The notes under the pieces were generated by a model that did not search any database, was not told the origin of the DNA, and saw only the letters and a list, made by a program, of their open reading frames with translations. The position numbers were made by a program, and so were the translations under genes. A DNA stretch of 64,000 bases, taken from the NCBI GenBank assembly GCA_963677085.2, contig CAXXFH010000004.1, positions 3,348,001 to 3,412,000 of the forward strand. Direction: 5' to 3'. This document shows, piece by piece, positions 7,587 to 15,719 of this stretch (positions are counted from its first letter, which is position 1; each line of letters begins with the position of its first letter). Origin of the DNA: G963677085 sp963677085 (GTDB taxonomy: Bacteria > Planctomycetota > Planctomycetia > Pirellulales > Thermoguttaceae).

Positions 7587-10316
7587 CTACACGGTCGTGG
7601 GGTTCGGCTTTTCGGGATCCAATCCGAGGGTTTTCACCGCGGCGGCCAGTTTGTTCTTCGGATACTTGTCTTCTCGGCTAAGTTCGGTCAACGCGGCCAG
7701 GGCGATGTTTTCGGCGTCGACCTCGAAGAACGACCGCAACTCTCGCCGGGCTTCGCTACGGCCGAAACCGTCGGTTCCCAGCACGGCATACGGTTGCTTT
7801 ACCCAGGGCGTAACGCTCAGCCCCACGGCGCTGACATAATCCGAAGCCGAAATGACCGGTCCTTGTGCGTCGGCCAATGTCTGCTCGACCCATGAGATGC
7901 GCGACGGCTGCTCGGGGTTACGCCGATTCCATCGTTCACACGCCCGGGCGTCGTCCAACAGGGCCTTGTAGCTCGTCACACTGTACACATCGCTGGGGAT
8001 GCCGAATTTTTCTTCCAACAGGTCTTGTGCCCTGAGTGCCTCGCGCAAAATGGCCCCGCTTCCCAGCAGGTTTACATGTGGCTTGCCGGCGGCCGTCTCT
8101 CGTTCGCTGTATTTGTACATCCCGCGGCAGATGCCCTCGGTCGCTCCGAACGGCAGGATGGGCATCTCGTAGTTTTCGTTCATCAGCGTGATGTAGTAGA
8201 GGATGTCTTCCTCTTCGTAGTACATCCGCCGCAGACCGTCGAGCACGATGACCGACGTCTCGTAGGCGAAGCACGGGTCGTACGCCTGCAAACGTGGGTA
8301 GGCCATGGCATACAGCAGGCTGTTGCCGTCCTGGTGCTGAAGTCCCTCGCCGGCCAACGTTGTGCGTCCGGCCGTTCCGCCGAGCAGGAATCCGCGGCAA
8401 CGCATGTCGCCGGCCGCCCACACTTGGTCGCCGATACGTTGCAGCCCGAACATCGAATAGTAGATGAAGAACGGAATCATGTTGATTCCGTGGCTGCTGT
8501 GGGCCGTTCCGGCGGCGATGAACGACGCCATCGAGCCGGCCTCGGTGATTCCCTCTTCAAGAATCTGGCCGTCTTTGGCCTCGCGGTAGTAGAGGAATGT
8601 GTCGGAGTCGACCGGTTCGTAAAGCTGTCCGGCGTGCGAGTAAATGCCGAACTGCCGGAACAACGACTCCATGCCGAAGGTCCTCGCTTCGTCGGGTACG
8701 ATGGGTACGATGTAGCGGCCGATGTTCTTGTCTCGCATCAAGCGAACCAGCAGACGCACGAAGGCCATCGTGGTCGACACCTCGCGGCCGTCACTGCCGG
8801 CGAAGAACTCGGCGAAGTCTTCCCATTTCGGCGGCTTCAGCTTAACCGTAGGCGAACGACGGCCCGGTACGAATCCGCTAAGGTCTTTTCGCCGTTGGCG
8901 CAGATAGACCATCTCGGGACTGTCGTCCGCCGGGCGATAAAACTCAGCCCGGGCGGCCGCTTCGTCAGAAATCGGAATGTCGAATCGCCGACGGAACTCG
9001 ATCAGTTCCTCTTCGTTGAGTTTCTTTTGCGAATGGGTGATGTTGCGTCCTTCGCCCGCTTCGCCCAACCCGTAGCCTTTGATTGTTTTGGCCAGAATCA
9101 CGGTCGGCGCGCCCGTATGTTCGGCAGCCGTTTTGTAGGCGGCGTAGACCTTGGCCGGATCGTGACCACCGCGTCGCAGCCGTTCGAGGTCGCGGTCGCT
9201 GAGGTGTTCGACCATCGACAACAACTTGGGGTCGTCGCCGAAAAAGTGCTTGCGGATGTAGTCGCCCGGGCTGACCGTGTATTTCTGGTACTGTCCGTCG
9301 ACAATTTCGCTCATCCGGCGGACCAGCGAACCGTCGGTATCGGCGGCCAGCAACGGGTCCCAATCGGAACCCCAGATGACCTTGATCACATTCCATCCGG
9401 CACCGCGGAACGCGCCTTCCAATTCCTGAATGATCTTGCCGTTGCCGCGCACGGGCCCGTCGAGCCGTTGCAGGTTGCAGTTGATCACGAAGACGAGGTT
9501 ATCGAGTTTCTCGCGGGCGGCCAGGGTGATGGCCCCGAGCGTTTCCGGTTCGTCGGTTTCGCCGTCGCCCAAGAAGGCCCACACGCGCGAGGCCTCGGCG
9601 TCGGGCTTGATGCCGCGGTCGACCAGGTAATGGTTGAAACGGGCCTGATAGATGGCCATGATCGGCCCCAAGCCCATCGACACGGTGGGAAACTCCCAAA
9701 AGTCGGGCATCAGCCAGGGATGCGGATACGACGATAAGCCCGGCTTGTCCTGCAACTCGCGGCGGAAGTTTTTCAGGTGGTCTTCGTTGAGCCGATCCAA
9801 CAGGAACGCCCGCGAGTAAATACCTGGGGCGGCGTGCCCTTGGAAGTAGATCTGGTCGGGCGGCAGTCGGCCCTCTTTACCGCGGAAGAAGTGGTTGAAG
9901 CCCACCTCGTACAACGTAGCGGCCGACGCGAAGGTGGAAATGTGCCCTCCGATGCCCGGGCTGAGCTTGTTCGCCCGAACCACCATCGCCATGGCGTTCC
10001 AGCGGATGATGCTCTTGATTTTGCGCTCGATCTCGCGGTTGCCGGGGTACTCGGGCTGTTGATCGACGGGGATCGTATTCACATACGGTGTGCTGGCCGT
10101 AAGCCGGTGACGCATTCCTCGCATATAGGCCCGATGTTTGAGCCGCTCAAGCAGAAAGGCGGCCCGCTCAGGCCCGGCCGTGTTGATTACGTAGTCGATC
10201 GCCTCCGTCCAATCGGCCGTTTCTTGCGGGTCGATATCGTGGGCCAATTCGGGAAGGATGCCAGCGGGCAGAGTGCCGTCGGGCTTTTTTTTGTTCGGCT
10301 TGGCTTGTTGTTTCAT
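7587..10316 (-). CDS. aceE: Pyruvate dehydrogenase E1, homodimeric type
   Basis: This roughly 909-residue enzyme decarboxylates pyruvate with thiamine diphosphate and acetylates the E2 lipoyl group. The thiamine diphosphate motif is seen as GDGETDEPE followed by the INCN segment. Other AceE landmarks are RWNAMAMVVRAN, GGHISTFASAATLYEVGFNH and AKTIKGYGLGEAGEGRN. The frame extends upstream to 10355, but family similarity begins at MKQQAKPNKKKP, so I use the ATG at 10316; 10322 is equally possible, and neither has a clear ribosome-binding site. It is the first gene of aceE-aceF-ndh-lpdA. Its promoter should lie in 10317-10889, but I could not assign it. Confidence 0.96.
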   Translation of the reverse strand: MKQQAKPNKKKPDGTLPAGILPELAHDIDPQETADWTEAIDYVINTAGPERAAFLLERLKHRAYMRGMRHRLTASTPYVNTIPVDQQPEYPGNREIERKIKSIIRWNAMAMVVRANKLSPGIGGHISTFASAATLYEVGFNHFFRGKEGRLPPDQIYFQGHAAPGIYSRAFLLDRLNEDHLKNFRRELQDKPGLSSYPHPWLMPDFWEFPTVSMGLGPIMAIYQARFNHYLVDRGIKPDAEASRVWAFLGDGETDEPETLGAITLAAREKLDNLVFVINCNLQRLDGPVRGNGKIIQELEGAFRGAGWNVIKVIWGSDWDPLLAADTDGSLVRRMSEIVDGQYQKYTVSPGDYIRKHFFGDDPKLLSMVEHLSDRDLERLRRGGHDPAKVYAAYKTAAEHTGAPTVILAKTIKGYGLGEAGEGRNITHSQKKLNEEELIEFRRRFDIPISDEAAARAEFYRPADDSPEMVYLRQRRKDLSGFVPGRRSPTVKLKPPKWEDFAEFFAGSDGREVSTTMAFVRLLVRLMRDKNIGRYIVPIVPDEARTFGMESLFRQFGIYSHAGQLYEPVDSDTFLYYREAKDGQILEEGITEAGSMASFIAAGTAHSSHGINMIPFFIYYSMFGLQRIGDQVWAAGDMRCRGFLLGGTAGRTTLAGEGLQHQDGNSLLYAMAYPRLQAYDPCFAYETSVIVLDGLRRMYYEEEDILYYITLMNENYEMPILPFGATEGICRGMYKYSERETAAGKPHVNLLGSGAILREALRAQDLLEEKFGIPSDVYSVTSYKALLDDARACERWNRRNPEQPSRISWVEQTLADAQGPVISASDYVSAVGLSVTPWVKQPYAVLGTDGFGRSEARRELRSFFEVDAENIALAALTELSREDKYPKNKLAAAVKTLGLDPEKPNPTTV

Positions 10317-10889
10317 GGGCATCGGTGTTCGGTGGTGGTAGGGCCAGACCGCCATCGGCCGTGGGCCTCCGGAGAGGTACGCTTCCCCATAATACTCGGC
10401 CGGCCAGGCAACGCGTGGTGAGGATAACCTATTGCTTCCCCTTTGATCGGGCTGAAAGATGATCGATTTGGTTATTTTAGAAAGCCCCTCCAGAGCGTCA
10501 AACCGACGCGGTGGTGCTTGTGCGGTAAGTACTGGCTGGAAAACGAGTTACCGCCTGGTCGCTAAGAAGAGCCCTGAGCTATGACACGGGATATCGCATC
10601 GCGCAGCACTTGTTGGTGGTGCGACGAAGGAAGATGGAATCGCGAGAATGCGAAAGGGCGAAGAGGCGAAAAAAATGAAGGAAACCGCGAGTGTTCTTTC
10701 GCGTTTTTCCTGGTTCCCACGCTTGGCGTGGGAACCCAAGTCCGGACGCTTCGCGTCCCTGGAGTGCGAAAAGACGCTCTTCTTGGCAACTCTCGACGCG
10801 AAGCGTCGAACCGTGCGTTCCCACGCGAAGCATGGGAACGAGGAAAACACGTACGCAGCGTGAGAACCAGGAAAACCTGCGGCAAGTGC
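10317..10889. other. Divergent/terminal gap with a structured repeat
   Basis: This gap between the 5' end of aceE and the 3' end of the nucleoside hydrolase gene should contain the PDH operon promoter. The only recognisable structure is the four-part repeat at 10710-10842 and a purine-rich tract before it (GCGAGAATGCGAAAGGGCGA). No gene is supported. Confidence 0.6.
10710..10842. repeat. Four-part palindromic repeat, second copy
   Basis: The hairpin TGGTTCCCACGC/GCGTGGGAACC is followed by GACGCTTCGCGTC, CGACGCGAAGCGTCG and GTTCCCACGCGAAGC...GGGAACGAGG. The order, spacing and orientation match 7433-7568. Confidence 0.75.
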
Positions 10890-11912
10890 TCACTTCTGCC
10901 GCTTGGGCGGTTGGGCCATCAGCAGGCCGATGACCTGGGCGATTTCGTCGGGCTTTGCGGCGTTGACCAGATAAGCGTGGGGGCCTGTCGCGCTGGGCTC
11001 CCAATGGTTGCGGGCGTTTCGCGCGTCTTCAATCACGTTGTGGCCGCGGACCAGATGCCAGAGTTTGCCCGGGCCGCGGACGGCAAACAGTACGGCCGTC
11101 TGGTCGTAGCTGGGCTTACCGCCGGAGAGCGAGGCGCGGCCAAGATAAGGGCGAAGTTCAAATGCCCGACGTACTGGATTTATCACTGGTGTCTTCTGTA
11201 ATTCCTTTCCGGTGATAATCGGCCGGCCCACCTCAAAGCCCGTGAAAACGATCGGCGTGGGCCAGTTTTCCACGGCGTACTTTGTTGCCGTCGCGTGGCG
11301 GGAGAAATTGGCCTCGCTCTCTCGCGTTTCCTTAGGGTACTGTCCGCCCATGACCACGGCCAACTTCACTTTGCGCTCGACAAGCTGCTTGCCCGACAGA
11401 TCGCTGAAATCGTCGGGCGGCGAACGCAATAGGTCGGCCATGTTGCTAAGCATGCCGACGCTCACGTAAGTGACGCTGCGGTCCGCTTGTTGCGCAAGCA
11501 CCTTGCGGCAAACGGCCACCGCGTCGGGCGCTTTGCGGTCGTGTGGCATATTCTGGGGAAACTCGTCGCGCAACGCGGGCGTGAAGGGACTCCGTTTGCG
11601 AAACGCGGTACCACCACCCTTGTAGGTGCCGATCGGAACGTCGGGCCGGCCGTAGTAGGTGTTGATCGCATCGACCGCAGCGGCCGACGATTCGTGCCAC
11701 TCTTCGCCGTTGGTAACGACGGCCAGAATCTCGGCCTCACCCCGATCGGCCAGGGCATGAAGCACGGCCAAGGCGCCGGCGTCGTCGCAATCGCCCGCCA
11801 TGTCGGTGTCGAGAATCACGCGAACCGGCTCTTCGGCCAAGCTGAAATCGGGCAGAAACAGACAAAGCGCGGCCGCGGCCGTGACCAACACCAACGAAGA
11901 ACACTTCGGCAT
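10890..11912 (-). CDS. Secreted nucleoside hydrolase-like protein
   Basis: The 340-residue product has an N-terminal signal peptide (hydrophobic residues about 7-25, ending SLAEE). The hallmark of the nucleoside hydrolase fold follows at residues 35-44, DTDMAGDCDD; it differs from the canonical DTDPGxDD but keeps the Asp residues that bind calcium. Family members cleave the N-glycosidic bond of ribonucleosides. A later segment, VTYVSVGMLSNMADLL, matches the usual second strand-loop of the fold. An extracytoplasmic location would suit nucleoside scavenging. The substrate cannot be read from sequence. The CDS is followed by the repeat-bearing gap upstream of aceE. Confidence 0.88.
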   Translation of the reverse strand: MPKCSSLVLVTAAAALCLFLPDFSLAEEPVRVILDTDMAGDCDDAGALAVLHALADRGEAEILAVVTNGEEWHESSAAAVDAINTYYGRPDVPIGTYKGGGTAFRKRSPFTPALRDEFPQNMPHDRKAPDAVAVCRKVLAQQADRSVTYVSVGMLSNMADLLRSPPDDFSDLSGKQLVERKVKLAVVMGGQYPKETRESEANFSRHATATKYAVENWPTPIVFTGFEVGRPIITGKELQKTPVINPVRRAFELRPYLGRASLSGGKPSYDQTAVLFAVRGPGKLWHLVRGHNVIEDARNARNHWEPSATGPHAYLVNAAKPDEIAQVIGLLMAQPPKRQK

Positions 11913-12003
11913 GGGGGATTGTCTCCTGGTTTGGTTCCAACGAGATAAGGGACGAGAGGCGAGACAATAGAGGCAGGTCCGCGGCGCAAGGCTTCTCTCG
12001 CAC

Positions 12004-12969
12004 CTAATCCCTCTGAAGCGCCTTCAGTCGCGCCCGAGCCTGTTCACGCAACGGACCATCGGCACGCCCGAGGACCATGCGATAGTAAATTTTGGCCACT
12101 CCGGTCTTGCCGGTTTCTTCGGCCGTTTGGGCGCGCTCGAACAGGGCCAAGGCCTCGCCGTCGTCGGCTGCCTGTTCGCGTTGGTACATCTGCCGCGCTT
12201 CGGCCACGCTGGGCACGGCACGACCGGCCGAACTGCGTTGGGCAATCGCCAACTGGCCCGACGATGTCGAGGGCGATGCTTCTGCCGCCGAGCCACCGAA
12301 ATCGAGGTCGTCGTCCCCCATCTCGCCGGGCACATTGTTCGGCGCAATAGCCTGCTGCGCCGCCGGCGCGACCGGTTGCCCCGCGGCGGCCATGGTGGGC
12401 TGCCGTTGAGCCATCTGTTGCCGGTAGGCCTGTAATCGTGGGCTGGCTGTCGTGTTCATCGGCATGGCCATGTTCAACTGCCGGGCAACATACTGCGGTC
12501 CAGCCATCAGCGGATAGCCGTAGCCGAATTGCGTCGGATAGCCGCCGACCACCGGCATGTGGCCGATCACGAAGGGACTTTGCGACGTATCGGACACGAA
12601 ACCCGGCTGGCCGTTGCTCAACGTAACACTGGGCGTCTGGCTGACCAGGCTTTGTCGCGAACCTTGCGAAGCGTTGAAGTTGAGGCTGCCGTTGAAATTC
12701 CTGCCCGCGACGCCCACTCCACCGCTGAGTCCCGCGCTGGGATCGAAGCCGCCGAACGCCGGCGCAGCCTGGTTTGGTCCGCCGCCAAACTGGGCATGTA
12801 TCCCGCGGTAGTTGAACCCCCAACTCGTGCCGATGTTCTCGAAGAAACTGTCTCCCACGGCGTTGAAGGGAGTGGCCACCGTGGCTTGTTGCGCTTCGAC
12901 GGACGTCAATAGACTGGCGCATACCGCCATTGCTGCCAGCACCCTAAAGAAAATCGGGTAGGACCGCAT
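12004..12969 (-). CDS. Secreted protein of unknown function
   Basis: The 321-residue product starts at an ATG at 12969 preceded by a strong ribosome-binding site (GAGGAGGAAC). An upstream in-frame start at 13005 is less likely. The leader MRSYPIFFRVLAAMAV ends at about VEAQQ and looks like a signal peptide. The middle is rich in Gly, Asn, Gln and Ser, with little predicted secondary structure. The last 60 residues form a helical segment (DDGEALALFERAQTAEETGK) like a single TPR unit. I do not recognise a named family. Low-complexity secreted proteins of this kind are common in planctomycetes. Confidence 0.75.
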   Translation of the reverse strand: MRSYPIFFRVLAAMAVCASLLTSVEAQQATVATPFNAVGDSFFENIGTSWGFNYRGIHAQFGGGPNQAAPAFGGFDPSAGLSGGVGVAGRNFNGSLNFNASQGSRQSLVSQTPSVTLSNGQPGFVSDTSQSPFVIGHMPVVGGYPTQFGYGYPLMAGPQYVARQLNMAMPMNTTASPRLQAYRQQMAQRQPTMAAAGQPVAPAAQQAIAPNNVPGEMGDDDLDFGGSAAEASPSTSSGQLAIAQRSSAGRAVPSVAEARQMYQREQAADDGEALALFERAQTAEETGKTGVAKIYYRMVLGRADGPLREQARARLKALQRD

Positions 12970-13046
12970 CGCTCGTTCCTCCTCACCCCCACGGCCGTTG
13001 CCCACAGCATTCTACCGCTGGTCGGCCCGAAACGTCAAGGAAATCC

Positions 13047-13056
13047 TTGCAGGCCG
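13047..13056. repeat. Target-site duplication, left of the ISAs1 element
   Basis: TTGCAGGCCG immediately precedes the left inverted repeat and recurs at 14337-14346 immediately after the right one. Ten bases fits the ISAs1 family. Confidence 0.9.
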
Positions 13057-14336
13057 CAGGAGAAATGCAAAGTCACCTGGGCGGGTTGAATCCGAGGCGG
13101 GAGAGGGTGGAGCGGGGCCGCCATTGGATTCGTTCGGCGGTTGCCCGAAGGGGTTCGCCTGGAGGGTGGATCAGGCGGAGGACGGCCAGAGCGGCGTTGG
13201 TCAGCGAAGCGAACGCCTCGGCCAGGCCGGGCCGCTTGGTGTAGTGGCGATCTTTGTCCCACCAGCGGTCCTTGACGAAATGAAGGCAGTTTTCCACCTG
13301 CCAGTGGTCACGAATGGTGGCCTGGAGTTCACGCGGCGTGACCGAATCGGGCTCCAGACTGGTGATGAAGTACCGGCTTTCGCAGGAAAGGAGCGTGCCC
13401 TCCGCCGAGCGCACTAAGCGATCAACCCGAATGCCGATCCGGCAGCCGGGAACGTTCAGATGCTCGCGGATATGCTCGGCGTCGTCGAGGTTGACCCAAA
13501 GCCGACGCGTTTCCCGATTCAGCCCCTTTTTTCGGTGACTTCATGGGCCGGCTCGGTGGCCGTCTCCTGGAAAAAGCAGGTTTCCAAGGCGTCCAGCATG
13601 TCGGGCTGGTTCGCCTTGACTTGGAACAGGTAGTCGCAGCCGTGGGCTTGGAGAAGTTCGAGCAACGGCCGCTGGGCGTAGATCGCATCGCCGGTGAGCA
13701 GTTGCAGGGCAGGATAGGCCTCGAGCAACTCAGCCAGATGCACTTTGAGACTCCCAGGCTCGTTGGTTTTGTCGCCGCCGATCGACCATTGGTCCAGCGT
13801 CAACTTGACCCGTTGCAGGAAAACATTGAGCATCTGCACGGGCGAGCCATCGGCGCCAAGTCCTTGGCGACACATCTTGCCGTCGACCGCCGCAGCCCAA
13901 CGGCCCTCCTGATCGGCCAGGGCCGTGTTCAGCCATAGGGCGAACGCCTCGCGAAACTCGTCCAGACTGAGCCCGGCCAATGCCCTGGAAATGGTCGAGC
14001 CGCACGGGGATTTGTCGCGTGTAAATCCCCGTGGTTCCTTGAGTTCCTCCCAATTCGCATTCGCCCAACGTACCACCACGGCCATCTCGGTAATCCGCCC
14101 CAACAAGCCGAGAAACACCAAGGAAACGATGCCGGAGAACGGATGCCTCACCCCCCTGGGGTCGCGTGGATCCGAAACCTTTGAGAATACCGCTTCCAAC
14201 TGACTCAACGACGATGCGACCACGATACGGCCCTCCTTGAAACGTAGGAAACTCCCGCCGCAACTCCGCCACGGCCTTCCGTTTCTACGACCCAGCCCAC
14301 CCCTTGGTTGGCAAAATAGACTTTGCATTTCTCCTG
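13057..14336 (-). mobile_element. Complete ISAs1-family insertion sequence
   Basis: The 1280-base element is bounded by perfect 17-base terminal inverted repeats, CAGGAGAAATGCAAAGT at 13057-13073 and its complement at 14320-14336, and by a 10-base direct repeat. It holds one transposase gene on the minus strand that needs a frameshift. Intact ends and intact catalytic residues suggest a fairly recent insertion. It sits between an unknown secreted protein gene and a PilZ gene, and interrupts no visible gene. Confidence 0.93.
13073..14223 (-). CDS. ISAs1-family transposase, read through a frameshift
   Basis: Translation starts at a GTG at 14223 with a good ribosome-binding site (AAGGAGGG) 7-8 bases before it. 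Frame 1 runs to a TGA at 13519-13521. A -1 shift at the run GAAAAAAGGGG (13523-13533 on the plus strand as CCCCTTTTTTC) continues into the second frame, which ends at 13073. The joined protein is about 383 residues, normal for the family. All three catalytic positions are present: Asp in AVDGKMCRQG, Asp in LLTGDAIYAQ and Glu in HWQVENCLHF. The shift may be programmed, may come from slippage on the A6G4 run, or may be an inactivating mutation. Confidence 0.88.
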
Positions 14337-14346
14337 TTGCAGGCCG
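14337..14346. repeat. Target-site duplication, right of the ISAs1 element
   Basis: TTGCAGGCCG, an identical copy of 13047-13056, directly abuts the right inverted repeat. Confidence 0.9.
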
Positions 14347-14407
14347 TGGCGTTCTGGGCTTGCGGGTTCCCATGCCGCAACGCGGGAACGAGAAGAGGCG
14401 AGGATTT

Positions 14408-14515
14408 ATTGATGCTTGCATTGAAAATGATCTGCTTCGGAAAGCCGAACGCCTGGAAACCCAGGCTCCCGTTGGTCGCCTTCCGCTCATTAGCTATGCA
14501 AGCGTCAATAATTGA
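14408..14515 (-). repeat. Dispersed repeat, AACGGGAGCC family, copy 2
   Basis: On the minus strand this reads GGAAGGCGACCAACGGGAGCC, a CCTGG/CCAGG hairpin, CGTTCGG and ATCATTTTCAATGCAAGC, matching 382-476. It is bounded by ATTGATGCTTGC and GCAAGCGTCAAT, a short inverted pair. Confidence 0.75.
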
Positions 14516-14549
14516 TGTCTGCGTGGAAAGTGGAACGGGCGTGTTGCAT

Positions 14550-14633
14550 CTATTGCGTCCTGTATTGCCTGTGGAACGAGGGCGACCAGCGGGAGCCCGG
14601 TTTTCCGGGCCGGAACGCAATGAAGTGTTCCAT
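14550..14633 (+). repeat. Dispersed repeat, GGAACGAGGGCGACC family, copy 1
   Basis: This 84-base segment is nearly identical to 19123-19207, with only a handful of differences. It includes CTATTGCGTCCTG, GTGGAACGAGGGCGACCAGC and AACGCAATGAA, and ends with TGTTCCA. The ends GTGGAAC and GTTCCA pair as an inverted repeat. It shares its core with the AACGGGAGCC family. Confidence 0.8.
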
Positions 14634-14682
14634 AATCACCCCAGGACTCAATAGGCAACGAAGAACGACATCGCCGCGGCGG

Positions 14683-15060
14683 TTAGCCCACCTCGAGTTC
14701 CGCCACCAGCGCGTCTTGCAGGAACATTTCGCCCAGCGATTCCCAGTCGATGAGGCGCTCGGCCTTGCACCCGAATGTCCAGGTGCCATCGCTGTCTTTC
14801 TTGCGCCAACGGACCGTGGCCGGCAGGACCAAGCGGAAGTCGGATAATTTGGCCTGGATCTTCAGCGTGAGCCATTCGTCGATTTCCAACGGAACGTTGG
14901 CACAGAAGCCCAAACCTTCGCGCGATAGGTTGGTCAGGTGTGCAGAAAACACCGTGGGCATGCTGCCGGGAACCCGTTCCACGCAAACCTCAAATGCTTC
15001 GCCCCCCTCGGCCGCATGCCGAGGTTTTCGGGCGACGTAATCCCAATAGTCGGAGACCAT
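14683..15060 (-). CDS. PilZ domain protein
   Basis: The 125-residue protein is a single PilZ-type beta barrel. The motif NLSREGLGF stands where PilZ proteins have (D/N)xSxxG, and WTFGCKAERL forms the last strands. PilZ domains commonly bind cyclic di-GMP through an upstream RxxxR and this DxSxxG site. The first motif is not clearly present, so binding is uncertain. The start at 15060 (MVSDYWDYVARK) gives a compact domain; an open frame runs upstream to 15114. It stands alone between two repeats and a gene-poor gap. Confidence 0.72.
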   Translation of the reverse strand: MVSDYWDYVARKPRHAAEGGEAFEVCVERVPGSMPTVFSAHLTNLSREGLGFCANVPLEIDEWLTLKIQAKLSDFRLVLPATVRWRKKDSDGTWTFGCKAERLIDWESLGEMFLQDALVAELEVG

Positions 15061-15719
15061 AGCAGAGACATCCTGGAAAGGAGAAGCGAAATAGACTGTC
15101 GAAAGAAAAGACATCCAAGTATAGGTCGCAAGTGGGGGTGACGTCGGGGAATTTGCGCAAGCTCTTATTGCGACAGTGATTTAGGGTTTTTTCACGCCGT
15201 TTCTCGCTCGATGAGAATCCACGGTTCACGCTGCACAGGCAGACCGTGCCGAATCCATCGAACGCCCAATTGCGTCGCGCACCCGATGGCCCGGGCAATT
15301 GTTGGTTTTCTGTTAGAACGCTGGTTCTCTCGACGCTTTGCGGTAAACTGATGCTGTATTGAGTTCGTCCTTGCTGACAACGGTACTGATTTCGAGAGCG
15401 AACGCCAAAGAAGTTCGAGCCTTGGCTTCCCATCGAACCGGGCTTCGTTTTGGGCGTCCTCTTTTTACAACGGGCTCGATTACCAAGGGCAAGACCAGAA
15501 CGCGAACTTCGATGATCCCGCGTGGCGAGATCGTTTTAGTAGTGGTATGGCGCATGATTGTGCGAGAGGATGTATCGGCGGCCGCGGGATGCAGCCGGCT
15601 GGTGCGATGGCTCGTTGCCTGCTCTCGCGATTTGGCCAGGTAAACGTCCGTTGTCGGCAAACTGAACCAGTCACTCCTTCCTCCCGACCCCGCTTCGACG
15701 TGGCCTGCGGGCCCTTGTC
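15061..15719. other. Gene-free stretch
   Basis: Two overlapping frames on opposite strands (15313-15660 minus, 15359-15643 plus) are open, but neither has a convincing start, ribosome-binding site or family resemblance. I see no repeats shared with other parts of the window. The promoter of the zinc-ribbon gene should be at the right end. Confidence 0.5.

Noticed and set aside
8025..9737. 570-codon plus-strand open frame
   Set aside because: It lies fully opposite aceE, whose motifs are unmistakable. Long antisense frames are expected in GC-rich coding DNA.
14437..14636. Frames starting MRSGPENRAPAGRPRS, also seen at 19194
   Set aside because: The same peptide appears twice because both sites carry the same dispersed repeat. 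It is not an N-terminus of the histidine kinase.
15313..15660. 115-codon minus-strand and 94-codon plus-strand overlapping frames
   Set aside because: Neither shows a start signal, a domain or a compositional reason to prefer it over the other.
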